53,233 nucleotides of DNA from VAZQ01 sp035293945 (GCA_035293945.1 DATGLV010000018.1:1-53233), one strand, 5' to 3'; counted from the stretch's first letter, positions 26,225 to 35,635 are shown. The notes: generated from the letters alone by a model not told the origin. Made by a program: numbers and translations.

Positions 26225-27343
26225 CTAACCATCCCGCCCCGGCAAGGCGAAGGCGCGCTCGGGGGCGAAGAGGAGCCACACCTCTCCGTCGGTGGGCAGG
26301 GCGAAATCGGAAGCGGCCGAAACTTGCAGGGAGACGCCGTCGCTGACGACGTCGATGCGCCGGCTCGCCCCCAAGAAAGTGACGCCGCTGATACGACCGG
26401 TGAGGCAATTCTCGCCTCCGCTCACCGGAGGCTCGAGAGAAAGGCGAATGCTTTCGGGCCGCAAGGAGACTGATACGGCGGCAGGAACGGCGATTTGCTG
26501 TGGGACCGCGCATTGGATCCGCCGTCCGTTCAAGACCTCGACCTCGCCGCGACCGGCGGACATAGCCGTAAGGCGCCCGGGCAGCAGGTTGGTGGCTCCG
26601 ACAAAACGAGCCACGAAGGTATTGGCGGGCCGGAAGTAGATGTCCTGCGGAGAGCCGATCTGGATGATCCGGCCGCGCTCGATCACCGCGATCTGGTCCG
26701 ACAATGCGAGCGCTTCGGATTGGTCGTGGGTCACATAGACGGTGGTGATGCCGATCTTGCTCTGCAGGCGCTTGAGCTCGGTGCGCATGTCGTCGCGCAA
26801 TTGGGCATCGAGATTGGACAGCGGCTCATCGAGCAGCAACAATCCGGGCTCGTGCACGATGGCGCGGGCAAGCGCCACCCGCTGCTGCTGTCCGCCGGAG
26901 AGGCGCGTGGCCGAGCGCTCCTGAAAGCCGTCGAGATCGACCACCGCAAGCGCACGGCGCACCGCTTCGGCAATATCGGCACGTCGACCACGCCTTGCGA
27001 CCGTCAGCGGGAACGCGACGTTCTCGGCGACCGTCATGTGCGGCCAGATCGCGTACGACTGGAATACCATGCCGATCGCGCGCTGCTCGACCGGAACGTT
27101 GACGCGCTCCTTGGCATCGAACAGGCGCCGGTCGTCGACCGCGATGCTGCCGGCATCAGGCGTCTCAAGCCCGGCGATGCAGCGCAGCGTCGTGGTCTTG
27201 CCGCAGCCGGAGGGGCCGAGCAGCGTGAAGAAAGTGCCCTTGGCGAGCGCAAAACTTGCGTCACGAATGCCGCCGACGATCTGATCTGTCGCGTTCTCGA
27301 AAACTTTGCTCAGACCCTCGACCCGCAACATCGGCATCCTCAC
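26225..27343 (-). CDS. ABC transporter ATP-binding protein (iron/spermidine type)
   Basis: The 372-aa ATPase has Walker A LLGPSGCGKTT, signature LSGGQQQRVALARA, Walker B LLLLDEPLSN, the H-loop VTHDQSEAL and a C-terminal TOBE regulatory domain. It belongs to the FbpC/PotA group. GTG at 27343 overlaps the ligase stop as GTGA, so the two are coupled. An in-frame ATG at 27337 is an alternative start. It would energise the permease and binding protein encoded upstream in the operon. Confidence 0.9.
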   Translation of the reverse strand: MRMPMLRVEGLSKVFENATDQIVGGIRDASFALAKGTFFTLLGPSGCGKTTTLRCIAGLETPDAGSIAVDDRRLFDAKERVNVPVEQRAIGMVFQSYAIWPHMTVAENVAFPLTVARRGRRADIAEAVRRALAVVDLDGFQERSATRLSGGQQQRVALARAIVHEPGLLLLDEPLSNLDAQLRDDMRTELKRLQSKIGITTVYVTHDQSEALALSDQIAVIERGRIIQIGSPQDIYFRPANTFVARFVGATNLLPGRLTAMSAGRGEVEVLNGRRIQCAVPQQIAVPAAVSVSLRPESIRLSLEPPVSGGENCLTGRISGVTFLGASRRIDVVSDGVSLQVSAASDFALPTDGEVWLLFAPERAFALPGRDG

Positions 27344-29589
27344 GCGCCATGGTCGGCAAGGACGACGAGTCCGTCAAGGGCGACACCCCCGCGCCGGCGC
27401 AGCAAGAACGGATTGACATCAACTGATTGGATGCGGCCGTCGGCGTCCAGCATCAGCGCCGAGAGGCCGATCAGGGCGCGCACCAAGGCCTTGACGTCGA
27501 GCGGCGGCTGGCCGCGATAGCCGTGCACCAACTTACCGGCACGGGTGCGCGCAATGAGCGCAAGCGCCCGCTCTTCGTTGAGCGGCGGCGGGGCGAGGGC
27601 AACATCACGATAGAGCTCGAGCGCAACCCCGCCGGAGCCGAACAGGATGACCGGTCCGACCTCGGGATCGAGATTGGCGCCGAGCACGAGCTCAAGCCCG
27701 TCCGACACTTGTTCCGCCACGAGCACGCCCTCGGGTTGTCCGCCGCTATGGCGCACAACGGCGTCGACGATCTCCTTGTAAGCCGCACGCACTGCCTTTG
27801 CGGAATCGAGGCCAAGCTTGACAGCACCGATGTCGGATTTGTGCGGCAGCGCCGCGCTTACCGCCTTGGCGACGACCGGATAACCGATCACCTTGGCCAT
27901 GGCCACAGCCTTGTCGGCGCTGCGCGCCACCGCTTCAGCAGGACCAAGCAATCCATAGGCCTTGAGCAATTTCTTAGACTGCACTTCGTTGAGCGTACGG
28001 GCACCAGCTTTGCCGCCTTGTACTAGAATTTTGTCAAGGCGCGCCTTCCCCTTCGATCCGGTCGGCGGCGCAGTCGGCACGCTATGCCCGGCGCGCGCCG
28101 CGTAATCGCTGAGCGCACGCACGGTGCGCAAGGTCTTGTCGACCTCCTGCAGGCAGGGGACGTGGGGCAAGCTGGCGCGGAACGCGCGGCTATAATCCGA
28201 CAGCCCGTGCGAGCCCATGCTGAACTGCACGATCGGCTTTTTCGCCCGCGCAGCGATCTCCTCGACCGCGCGCATATTGGCTTCGGCGCGGTCCATGCCG
28301 GCTGCGCGCGGCAGTTCAGCCTGCAACAGCACCAGGTCGATGCCCGGATCATCCAGCATAGCCTCGATGCATTTCACGTAGCTTTCCCGGTTCGTGAGCC
28401 CGGTAAAGCCGGAATCGAGCGGATTGCCGACGATAGTGCCGACGCCCAGCACTGCGGCGAGCCGCTCGCGCGTTGATGGCGCAAGGGCCGCGAACGCAAG
28501 GCCGTTGGCGGCTGCCGCATCCAGCAACAGCCCGCGCAGCGCGCCGGAGAAGGTGATTGCGCCTAGCCGCAACCCCTCACGCTGCTCCCCTCCCCGCAAG
28601 CCAGGAGAGGAAGCAGCAAGCACCTCGCGCTGACGGCGAAGCGAAGACAGCGGCGGCGCATGCAGGATGTATTCGACGCTCTCGACCACGTCGTCGACGG
28701 TGCGCACGCGCAGCACGCCGGCTCCGCCCGCGACCGCGTCGAAGGCCTCCATGGCCCCGGCCAACGCCCCGGTGTGCGCGAGCGCCGCCGCGCGGCCTTC
28801 GGCAGAGGCGCCGAGCTTCATCATCACGATGGGCTTGCCGGCCGCGCGTGCCATGCGACACGCTGCCATGAAGGCCGCCGGGTTCTGCACCGCCTCGAGA
28901 TAAGAGACGATCACGGCGATGTCGTCGTTCATGGCATAGTAGGCGATGTAATCCGCGCTCGAGAGCCCCGCCTGATTGCCCGAGGTGACGACCGAGCCGG
29001 CATCAATGCCGCGCTCCTCCAGCGAGCGCTTGATCGACATGGCGAGCCCGCCAGATTGGCCGATGATCGCGACCGGGCCGTTGACCAGCCGCTGCATCCG
29101 ATCGTCCGGCATGGTCATCAGCTGCGAGCGGGCATGCAGGTTGCCGAAGCAATTGGGACCGGAAACCGCCAGGCCCGTCTCGGCAATGACGGCCTTGAGC
29201 TTCGCCGATAGGGCGTGCGCAGCCGGATCGGCCGATTCGCCGAAGCCGGCGGTAAGCACAGTGGCGCTGCGCGCGCCGGCGCGCTTCGCCTCGACCAAGG
29301 CATCCGGCACGAACGCCGCCGGAATGACCACCACCACGTGATCGGGCGGTTCCGGCAGCGCCGCGAAGGAACGATAGCAGCGAGTCTCCCAGATCTCGTC
29401 GCGACGCGGATTGAGCGGGTAGATGGGACCCGGAAACTTGTAGCGGTTCACGTTGCGCCACACCCGCTGCGACCAGTTGCCCGGGCTGTCGCTGGCGCCG
29501 AGGATCACCACGTTGCGCGGATTGAGCAGCGCATCGACCTTGCCGAGCGAATGCAACAGCAAGGGAGAAGCCTCGATCGCCAAGCTCAC
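27340..29589 (-). CDS. ferA: NDP-forming acyl-CoA ligase, FerA-like (feruloyl-CoA synthetase candidate)
   Basis: The 749-aa protein has the acetyl-CoA synthetase (ADP-forming) layout. It has a CoA-binding Rossmann domain (NPRNVVILGASDSPGNW), succinyl-CoA-ligase-like domains with the phospho-acceptor His272 in ALAHTGALAG, and a C-terminal ATP-grasp domain (LLKAYGLLGPAEAVARS, VVAKAVSAALPHKSDIG). Sphingobium FerA, a feruloyl-CoA synthetase, is of this family, and a FerB-like lyase lies two genes downstream. Residues about 323-341 (VLAASSPGLRGGEQREG) come from a palindromic DNA repeat read in frame and appear foreign to the fold. The aromatic substrate is inferred from context. Confidence 0.8.
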   Translation of the reverse strand: MSLAIEASPLLLHSLGKVDALLNPRNVVILGASDSPGNWSQRVWRNVNRYKFPGPIYPLNPRRDEIWETRCYRSFAALPEPPDHVVVVIPAAFVPDALVEAKRAGARSATVLTAGFGESADPAAHALSAKLKAVIAETGLAVSGPNCFGNLHARSQLMTMPDDRMQRLVNGPVAIIGQSGGLAMSIKRSLEERGIDAGSVVTSGNQAGLSSADYIAYYAMNDDIAVIVSYLEAVQNPAAFMAACRMARAAGKPIVMMKLGASAEGRAAALAHTGALAGAMEAFDAVAGGAGVLRVRTVDDVVESVEYILHAPPLSSLRRQREVLAASSPGLRGGEQREGLRLGAITFSGALRGLLLDAAAANGLAFAALAPSTRERLAAVLGVGTIVGNPLDSGFTGLTNRESYVKCIEAMLDDPGIDLVLLQAELPRAAGMDRAEANMRAVEEIAARAKKPIVQFSMGSHGLSDYSRAFRASLPHVPCLQEVDKTLRTVRALSDYAARAGHSVPTAPPTGSKGKARLDKILVQGGKAGARTLNEVQSKKLLKAYGLLGPAEAVARSADKAVAMAKVIGYPVVAKAVSAALPHKSDIGAVKLGLDSAKAVRAAYKEIVDAVVRHSGGQPEGVLVAEQVSDGLELVLGANLDPEVGPVILFGSGGVALELYRDVALAPPPLNEERALALIARTRAGKLVHGYRGQPPLDVKALVRALIGLSALMLDADGRIQSVDVNPFLLRRRGGVALDGLVVLADHGA
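28568..28617. repeat. palindromic repeat inserted within the ligase coding sequence
   Basis: On the plus strand the segment reads CCCCTCAC, then GCTGCTCCCCTCC, CCGCAAGCC and AGGAGAGGAAGCAGC. The arms GCTGCT...AGCAGC and CTCC...GGAG pair. The core (a CCTCTCC-type arm, CCGCAAGC loop and GTGAGGGG tail on the other strand) matches the common intergenic palindromes of rhizobia and two other places in this window. It keeps the reading frame of the ligase. Confidence 0.6.
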
Positions 29590-29631
29590 GCCGATCCCCC
29601 GCTCTTCCGCAACATGTGTTGATCCCGCCCC

Positions 29632-31323
29632 TTAGGCACGTCCCATGGCGCTGGCGGCCGAACGGCGTGCCAGCACGTAAAACACGACCGCGATCATGGC
29701 CATGAGCATCGACCACATCAGGCCGAGCGCCGCAAGCTCTGTGCCCTGGCCGTTGCCCCAAAGGTCGAACATGGCCACCGCCATGGTTTGCGAGCTTGGA
29801 CCGGCGAGCAGGATCGCCAGCGACAGGACCCGCGTCGCCATTAGGAAGACGAACAACCAACCTGCCACCAAGGCGGGCGCCAGCAGGGGTGCCACGATCC
29901 GCCGCAAGCGCGTCAGCGCCGACGCGCCGCAGACCGCCGCCGCCTCTTCGAGCTCACGGTGAATCTGCAGCATGCCGGACGAGCTGTAGCGCATCCCGTA
30001 GGGCAGATAGTTGATGACAAAGGCCCAGATCAGAATACCGAGCGTGCCGTAGATCGGGATGGGCACGCGCAAGAACACCTGCATGACCGCCACACCCAAG
30101 ACCAGGCCGGGAAAGACCAGCGGGATGGTGGCGAGCCGCTCGGCGAGCCAGCCACCGGGCCCGCGTCGCACCGCAAGCCAGGAGGCCAGGAATGTGAGCC
30201 CGACCGCAAAGGTCGCGGTCGCCACCGCAACGATCAGCGTGTTGACCACCAGCTCAATGTCGTCGGACGAAGCGAGCACGGTGCGGTAATTGTTGAGGCT
30301 CAGGAGCTTGAAGGATGCGGCGCTCACCGGCGCGAAGAACGGCAGAAACGAAAGCCACGCCAGCATCAGCATCGGCACCAAGAGCAAGAGCACGAAGTCG
30401 ACGACCAGGATGGCGGCCGCAACATAACGGAGCCGTCCGAGATCAAACGGCCGCGCCCTAAATCCCTTGCCGGTGATGGTGGCGAACTTCTCCGCATGCC
30501 GCGACAGGCGGGCGTAGACATAAAGCAACGCCAGCACCAGAACGAGCATCAATACCGAGAGCGCGCTCGAGCCGCCGAGGTCGGGCGGCGCGCGCGCCAT
30601 CATGTTGGTGTAGATATCGGTCGTGAGCACCGAGATGCGGCCGGGCAATCCAACCAGCGCCGGCACCTCGAAAGCCTCGATGGCACGGATGAAGACCAGC
30701 ATCGAGAGCGCCAAGATGGCGGGCAGCGAGAGGCGGAGGGTGACACGGCGGATGGTCGCGAGCACGCCGGCGCCGCTGACGCGCGCGGCTTCCTCAAGCT
30801 CCGGATTGGCATTGCGCAGCGTCGCTCCAACCAGGAGGAAAGCGAGCGGCGACCAGAGGAATCCCTCGACCACCACCATGCCGGGCATGGAATAGATGTT
30901 GATCAGGACATCAGATGCGCCAGTCAGTGTACGGTAGAGCTGGTTGACCGGCCCGGCCTTGCCGAACACCAGAAGCCAGGCCGAGACATAGAGAATGTAG
31001 GGCGTGCCGAGTGAGATGATCGCCGTCACATAGGCGAGCCCCTTGAGGGGCGCGTTGGTGCGCTCGACGATCCAGGCCATGATCCAGCCGACCACCAGAG
31101 CGATCGCGGCGCTGCCGGCCGCGAAGGCGAGCGAATTGACCGTGGTCGAGACAAAGCGCGGGCCGCCGAGCACGTTCTGGAAGTTGTCAAGCCCCCAGCG
31201 CGCGGCCTCGCCGGGAGCGCCGGCGACCGTCACACTGCCTTGCATCAGGAAGACGAGCGGCGGCACCACCAGCGCGGCGAGCACGGCGATCAGCAGCGCC
31301 GCGATCCAAGTGGCTTGGCGCAT
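29632..31323 (-). CDS. ABC transporter permease, two fused BPD domains
   Basis: The 563-aa inner-membrane protein has about twelve membrane segments in two halves, as in FbpB/thiamine-type permeases. EAA loops are EEAARVSGAGVLATIRRV and EEAAAVCGASALTRLRRI, which contact the ATPase. ATG at 31323 is chosen since GGAGGGAGA precedes it. The longer frame to 31392 would translate a palindromic repeat. It lies between the binding-protein gene upstream and the FerA-like ligase downstream, on the same strand. Confidence 0.88.
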   Translation of the reverse strand: MRQATWIAALLIAVLAALVVPPLVFLMQGSVTVAGAPGEAARWGLDNFQNVLGGPRFVSTTVNSLAFAAGSAAIALVVGWIMAWIVERTNAPLKGLAYVTAIISLGTPYILYVSAWLLVFGKAGPVNQLYRTLTGASDVLINIYSMPGMVVVEGFLWSPLAFLLVGATLRNANPELEEAARVSGAGVLATIRRVTLRLSLPAILALSMLVFIRAIEAFEVPALVGLPGRISVLTTDIYTNMMARAPPDLGGSSALSVLMLVLVLALLYVYARLSRHAEKFATITGKGFRARPFDLGRLRYVAAAILVVDFVLLLLVPMLMLAWLSFLPFFAPVSAASFKLLSLNNYRTVLASSDDIELVVNTLIVAVATATFAVGLTFLASWLAVRRGPGGWLAERLATIPLVFPGLVLGVAVMQVFLRVPIPIYGTLGILIWAFVINYLPYGMRYSSSGMLQIHRELEEAAAVCGASALTRLRRIVAPLLAPALVAGWLFVFLMATRVLSLAILLAGPSSQTMAVAMFDLWGNGQGTELAALGLMWSMLMAMIAVVFYVLARRSAASAMGRA

Positions 31324-31336
31324 TCTCCCTCCCCTT

Positions 31337-31360
31337 CCCTCCCCCGCATGCGGGGGAGGG
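31337..31360. repeat. 24-bp perfect palindrome of the CCCTCCCC family
   Basis: CCCTCCCCCGCA is followed directly by its exact reverse complement, then by TTAGGGTGGGGG. It sits between the binding-protein stop and the permease start. The hairpin may attenuate or stabilise the transcript between the two genes. A degenerate relative lies at 32880-32912. Confidence 0.75.
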
Positions 31361-31375
31361 TTAGGGTGGGGGTCT

Positions 31376-32419
31376 TCAGCCGAAGAGCTCATCGAATATT
31401 TTCTTCCATTTCGGCGTGCCCTGCTCGATCGCCTCGGGCGAGAAGAAATGCACCCGGAAGTGCCCTTCCTCCGGCTTGAGCTCCGGCACCAGCGCCGGCA
31501 CCTCAGGATCGGCGGTCAGATAGTCGGCATTGCGCAAAACCTGCTGACCCTCCTTGGAGATGATGAAGTCGACCAAAAGCTTTGCCGCATTGGGGTGCGG
31601 CGCGTTCTTGTGGATCGAGATCACCGACAGCGTCCCGGTTGCCGGCTCCATCTTGATCCAGTCAACCGGCGCGCCCTTCTTGGCGCTGATCACGGCGTGA
31701 TGGTTGAAAATCTGCAGGCCGATCGAATATTCGCCGGCGATCACCTCATCGAGCACTTCGCGCGCCGCTGCCGCCACGTTGGCGACCTTTTGCTTGGAGA
31801 AGGCGCGCAGATAGTCCATGCCCTTCTGATCACCCATCTCGGCGAGCACCGTGGCCACAAAGCCCATCCCGCCCGAGGTCGACGGCAGGCCGTTCCAAGC
31901 CATCTTGCCCCGCCATTTCGGATCGAGCAGATCTTGATAGGTGTGCGGCTCGGTGCCCTTGGGGACGAGCGAAGTATTGTAGCCCGGCGTGTTGATGTAG
32001 ATGTTGCTCGCCACCCAATACCCTTCCGGGTCCTTGTAAAGATCCGGATATCCTTTTGCGGCCTCGGGCTGCCACTGCAGCACATAGCCCTCCTGCTTGA
32101 GCGGCACCACCGTCGAGGTGCCATCGAAGACGTCAGACTGCGGGTGACCGGCACGGCTTTCGTTGAGAATCTTGACCGCGACCTCGTTGGCATTGGCGCG
32201 CGTGTAGTGCACCTTGATGCCAGGATATTTCTTCTCGAAGGCGGCTGCGATCGGGCGCACCACCTGGTTGATGATCTGGGTCGAGTACCAGGTGACCTCG
32301 CCTTCCTTTTTTGCGGCCGCTATCACGGCGGGATCGATCGCATAAGCATGGCCGCAGCCGATCAGAATCGCGATCGCCGCCCCAATGGGTGAAAGGTGGC
32401 CTTGCTTGGGGGCTGGCAT
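31376..32419 (-). CDS. ABC transporter periplasmic binding protein (iron-type fold)
   Basis: The 347-aa protein has a signal peptide (PIGAAIAILIGCGHAYA) and the class of fold used by Fe3+ and thiamine receptors: VTWYSTQIINQVVRPIAAAFEKKYPGIKV at the start, SDVFDGTSTVVPLKQEGY and NIYINTPGYNTSLV in the middle. ATG at 32419 is supported by GGGAG 5 nt upstream. It is the first gene of the operon with permease, CoA ligase, ATPase and lyase. This context argues for an aromatic acid cargo rather than iron, but that is inference. Confidence 0.85.
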   Translation of the reverse strand: MPAPKQGHLSPIGAAIAILIGCGHAYAIDPAVIAAAKKEGEVTWYSTQIINQVVRPIAAAFEKKYPGIKVHYTRANANEVAVKILNESRAGHPQSDVFDGTSTVVPLKQEGYVLQWQPEAAKGYPDLYKDPEGYWVASNIYINTPGYNTSLVPKGTEPHTYQDLLDPKWRGKMAWNGLPSTSGGMGFVATVLAEMGDQKGMDYLRAFSKQKVANVAAAAREVLDEVIAGEYSIGLQIFNHHAVISAKKGAPVDWIKMEPATGTLSVISIHKNAPHPNAAKLLVDFIISKEGQQVLRNADYLTADPEVPALVPELKPEEGHFRVHFFSPEAIEQGTPKWKKIFDELFG

Positions 32420-32932
32420 GATATCTCCCGCCGCGCTTCCGAGGACTCGTCGACAGCTTCTCGCGGAGCTGCCTTGCTTTCGGCGCATATCCACTTTCGA
32501 AGGATCGGTATCCATCCTCCTCGACACGCGCTCGAGCATGCACACGGTTGCTTTAGCATGCCGCGGGCACGGACCTGCAAGCTTGCGCTTTCGCGACAAG
32601 GCGCCGCGTAAGCCCGCACCATGCCGGGCCGCATCCGACCACCGGCATGTTCCCGCATAAGATGTTGCATCACAACGGGTATGCTGCCGGGCGCAATTTC
32701 CCCGGCAAGCCGGCCGGGGCGAAGTCGCGGACTTGCGATTTTCCCTATGGCGAGGATTCGCTATGCTGGCTGCGGAGCGCGGCCCCGAGTTCCGAACAAG
32801 CCACGACTACGTCCAAGAAACGCAGCAATCCAGGCCCGGCAAAATCATCCCGTCCGCGCGTGACCCGAATTCCCCGCCCTCCCTCCCGCAAGCCGTGGAG
32901 GATTATGGTGGGGGCGAATGGAGGACCCGAGA
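32420..32932. other. divergent promoter region between the ABC operon and the molybdenum hydroxylase genes
   Basis: No gene is supported in this 513-bp interval. Open frames have poor composition and no ribosome sites. It must carry promoters for both directions. A degenerate palindromic repeat occupies 32880-32912. I could not define regulator sites. Confidence 0.4.
32880..32912. repeat. degenerate CCCTCCC-type palindromic repeat
   Basis: CCCTCCCTCCCGCAAGCC is followed by GTGGAGGATTATGGTGGGGG. It matches the 31337 palindrome and its TTAGGGTGGGGG tail with several changes. It lies 20 bp before the start of the iron-sulfur subunit gene, so it forms part of that 5' leader. Confidence 0.5.
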
Positions 32933-33382
32933 ATGATCTCGCTTTCCATCAATGGACAATCTCATACAGCCGATGTCGAAGACTCAACCCCGTTACTGTG
33001 GGTGCTGCGCGACACGCTCGGCATGACCGGCACTAAATACGGTTGCGGCATTGCCCAATGCGGCGCCTGCACGGTGCACGTCGACGGCGTGGCGATGCGC
33101 TCCTGCTCGATCCCGGTCGCGGCCGTCGCCGGCAAGCAGATCACCACGATCGAAGGCCTCGCGGTCGGCGGCAAGCTCAATGCCGTGCAGCAGGCCTGGC
33201 TCGATAATGACGTGCCACAATGCGGCTACTGCCAGAGCGGCATGATCATGGCGGTGACGGCGCTGCTCAAGGAGAAGCCCAAGCCGACCGATGCCGACAT
33301 CAACGCAGCGATCACCAATATCTGTCGCTGCGGCACCTATCAGCAAATCCGTGCGGCCATCCATGCCGCCGCCAACGCGTGA
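32933..33382 (+). CDS. molybdenum hydroxylase 2Fe-2S subunit (IorA type)
   Basis: The 149-aa subunit carries two 2Fe-2S clusters that pass electrons from the molybdenum site. The plant-type cluster is in TKYGCGIAQCGACTVHVDG with a later Cys in MRSCSIP. The second cluster is in QCGYCQSGM and NICRCGTY. It is like the alpha subunit of isoquinoline 1-oxidoreductase and related aldehyde oxidases. ATG at 32933 is chosen with GGAGG 8 nt upstream. The large subunit follows after 14 nt. Confidence 0.92.
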   Translation: MISLSINGQSHTADVEDSTPLLWVLRDTLGMTGTKYGCGIAQCGACTVHVDGVAMRSCSIPVAAVAGKQITTIEGLAVGGKLNAVQQAWLDNDVPQCGYCQSGMIMAVTALLKEKPKPTDADINAAITNICRCGTYQQIRAAIHAAANA

Positions 33383-33396
33383 TCAGGGGGACCGCC

Positions 33397-35568
33397 ATGA
33401 CCTACATGCCGCGTATGAACCGCCGCGCCTTCGTGGTCGGCGCCGCTGCCGCCGGCGGCGGATTGTCGCTCGGCTTCGCGCTGCCGTTCGGCCTTGAGGC
33501 CGCACGCGCCGCCGATACCCCCGAGGTCAATGCCTGGGTGATGATCAAGCCAGACGACACGGTCGTCGTCCGGGTCGCCCGTTCCGAGATGGGCCAAGGT
33601 ACATTGACCGGCCTCGCGCAGCTGGTCGCCGAGGAGCTCGAGGCGGACTGGTCGAAGGTCACGACCGAGTTCGTGACCCCGGGACAGAACCTCGCCCGCA
33701 AGCGCATCTGGGGCAACATGCAGTCGACCGGCAGCCAAGGCATCCGTCAGTCGAACGAATATGTCCGCCAGGGCGGCGCCGCGGCGCGGGAGATGCTGAT
33801 CCAGGCTGCCGCCAATGAATGGAAGGTGCCGGTCGGCGAATGCAGCGCCGAGAGCAGCGTCATCACCCACAAGCCGTCGGGCCGGACCACCACCTACGGC
33901 AAGGTGGCGGATGCAGCCGCCAAGATCGATCCACCGAAAAACGTCAAGCTCAAGGACCCGAAGGACTGGAAGATCGCCGGCAAGCCGCTGAAGCGGCTTG
34001 ACACCTACGACAAGCTGATCGGCAAGCAGGTGTACGGCATCGACGTCAAGCTGCCCGGGATGCTGATCGCGACCATCAAGGCCTCCCCGGTCAACGGCGG
34101 CAAGCTGAAAAGCTTCGATGCCACCAAGGTGACCGGCATGCCGGGGGTCAAGAAAGTCTTAGGGGTGGACGGCAATGCCGTCGCGGTGGTGGCGGACACT
34201 TTCTGGCACGCCAAGACGGCGCTCGACAATCTGCCGATTGAATGGGACCTGGGCGAAGGCGCCAAGGAATCCAGCGCCACCATTGCTGACTTCATCAAGA
34301 CCGGCCTCAGTGCCGATCAGGCCTATATCGGCAATAAGAGCGGCGATGCTCCCGCCGCGATCGCAAGCGCCGCCAAGAAGATCGAGGCGGTCTACAACTA
34401 TCCGTTCCAGCATCACGCCACGATGGAGCCGATGAACGCGACGGTGCGCTGGACCGCCGACCGCTGCGAGGGATGGGGTCCGACCCAGAACGCCGAGACG
34501 GCGCTCGCCGCGCTCATCGAGGTTTCCGGGCTGCCGGCCGAGAAGTGCGACTTCTACAAGACCCAAAACGCAGGCGGCGGCTTCGGCCGGCGCGGGCGCG
34601 CCGATTTCAATCGGCAGGCTGTCCTGATCGCCAAGGAGATGCCTGGCACGCCCGTCAAGCTGATCTGGACGCGCGAGGAGGACTTCACGCACTGCACCTA
34701 CCACCCGATCACGCAGTGCCAGATGACCGGCGCCCTCGATGCAAACAATAATCTGGTTGGAATCCATATGCGCATTTCCGGCCAGTCGATTCTCGCCTCG
34801 CTGGCGCCGCAGGGCCTGCAGAACGGCATGGACCCCGTGGTTTTCCAGGGCCTGACGGCGAACTCGCCGGAGGGCGCATTCGGCTACAACATTCCCAACG
34901 TGCTCATCGACCATGCGATGCGCAACACGTTCCTGACGGCGGGCTTCTGGCGCGGCGTCAACGTCAATCACAACGCGATCTACACCGAATGCTTCATGGA
35001 CGAGATCGCCAAGGCGGTCGGGCAGGACCCGCTCGAGTTCCGCCGCAAATACCTCAAGCCGAAAAATCTCGCGGTGCTCAATGCGGCAGCCGCCAAGGCC
35101 GGCTGGGACACGCCACCTGCGCAAGGCGTCTTCCGTGGCCTCGCGCAGTACCACGGCTATGCCACATATTCGGCCGCTGTCGCCGAGGTGTCCATCACCA
35201 ACCAGGGCCGGGTAAAGCTCGAGCGGATCGTGGTGGCGCTTGATCCCGGCACCGCGGTCAACCCGGCGCAGATCGAGCGGCAGGCGGCGGGCTCGTTCGC
35301 ATACGGCCTCTCCGCGCTGCTCTATGGCGAGATCACCGTCAAGGACGGCGTTGTGCAGCAGACGAACTTCGACACCTACAACATCATGCGCATCGCCGAG
35401 ATGCCCAAGGTCGAGGTGGTGCTGATGCCCTCGGGCGGCTTCTGGGGCGGCATCGGCGAGCCGACAATTGCGGTCGCGGCGCCGGCGGTGCTCAACGCCA
35501 TTGCGGCGGCCACCGGCAAGCGAATTCGCTCGGTGCCACTCAAGAACACCGACCTTCGCTCGGCGTAA
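33397..35568 (+). CDS. molybdenum hydroxylase large subunit (IorB type)
   Basis: The 723-aa subunit binds the molybdopterin cytosine dinucleotide cofactor. It begins with a twin-arginine signal (MNRRAFVVGAAAAGGG), so the complex is exported folded. Motifs are SEMGQGTLTGLAQLVAEEL, NAGGGFGRRG, TAGFWRGVNVNHNA and the C-terminal GGIGEPTIAVAAPAV with the catalytic Glu. There is no FAD subunit, and a cytochrome c gene follows, as in membrane- or periplasm-linked aldehyde/isoquinoline oxidoreductases. Substrate not predictable. It belongs to the plus-strand run that continues into the sox genes. Confidence 0.9.
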   Translation: MTYMPRMNRRAFVVGAAAAGGGLSLGFALPFGLEAARAADTPEVNAWVMIKPDDTVVVRVARSEMGQGTLTGLAQLVAEELEADWSKVTTEFVTPGQNLARKRIWGNMQSTGSQGIRQSNEYVRQGGAAAREMLIQAAANEWKVPVGECSAESSVITHKPSGRTTTYGKVADAAAKIDPPKNVKLKDPKDWKIAGKPLKRLDTYDKLIGKQVYGIDVKLPGMLIATIKASPVNGGKLKSFDATKVTGMPGVKKVLGVDGNAVAVVADTFWHAKTALDNLPIEWDLGEGAKESSATIADFIKTGLSADQAYIGNKSGDAPAAIASAAKKIEAVYNYPFQHHATMEPMNATVRWTADRCEGWGPTQNAETALAALIEVSGLPAEKCDFYKTQNAGGGFGRRGRADFNRQAVLIAKEMPGTPVKLIWTREEDFTHCTYHPITQCQMTGALDANNNLVGIHMRISGQSILASLAPQGLQNGMDPVVFQGLTANSPEGAFGYNIPNVLIDHAMRNTFLTAGFWRGVNVNHNAIYTECFMDEIAKAVGQDPLEFRRKYLKPKNLAVLNAAAAKAGWDTPPAQGVFRGLAQYHGYATYSAAVAEVSITNQGRVKLERIVVALDPGTAVNPAQIERQAAGSFAYGLSALLYGEITVKDGVVQQTNFDTYNIMRIAEMPKVEVVLMPSGGFWGGIGEPTIAVAAPAVLNAIAAATGKRIRSVPLKNTDLRSA

Positions 35569-35635
35569 CGATCAGGGGCGGCGGCGCAAGGCCGCCCCCC
35601 TTCTGTTCACTTGGTTCGCATTGGAGAGGCACACG

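Noticed and set aside
31376..32419. Iron uptake operon.
   Set aside because: The receptor fold fits iron importers, but the shared transcript with CoA ligase and hydratase-lyase points to an organic acid; left as inference.
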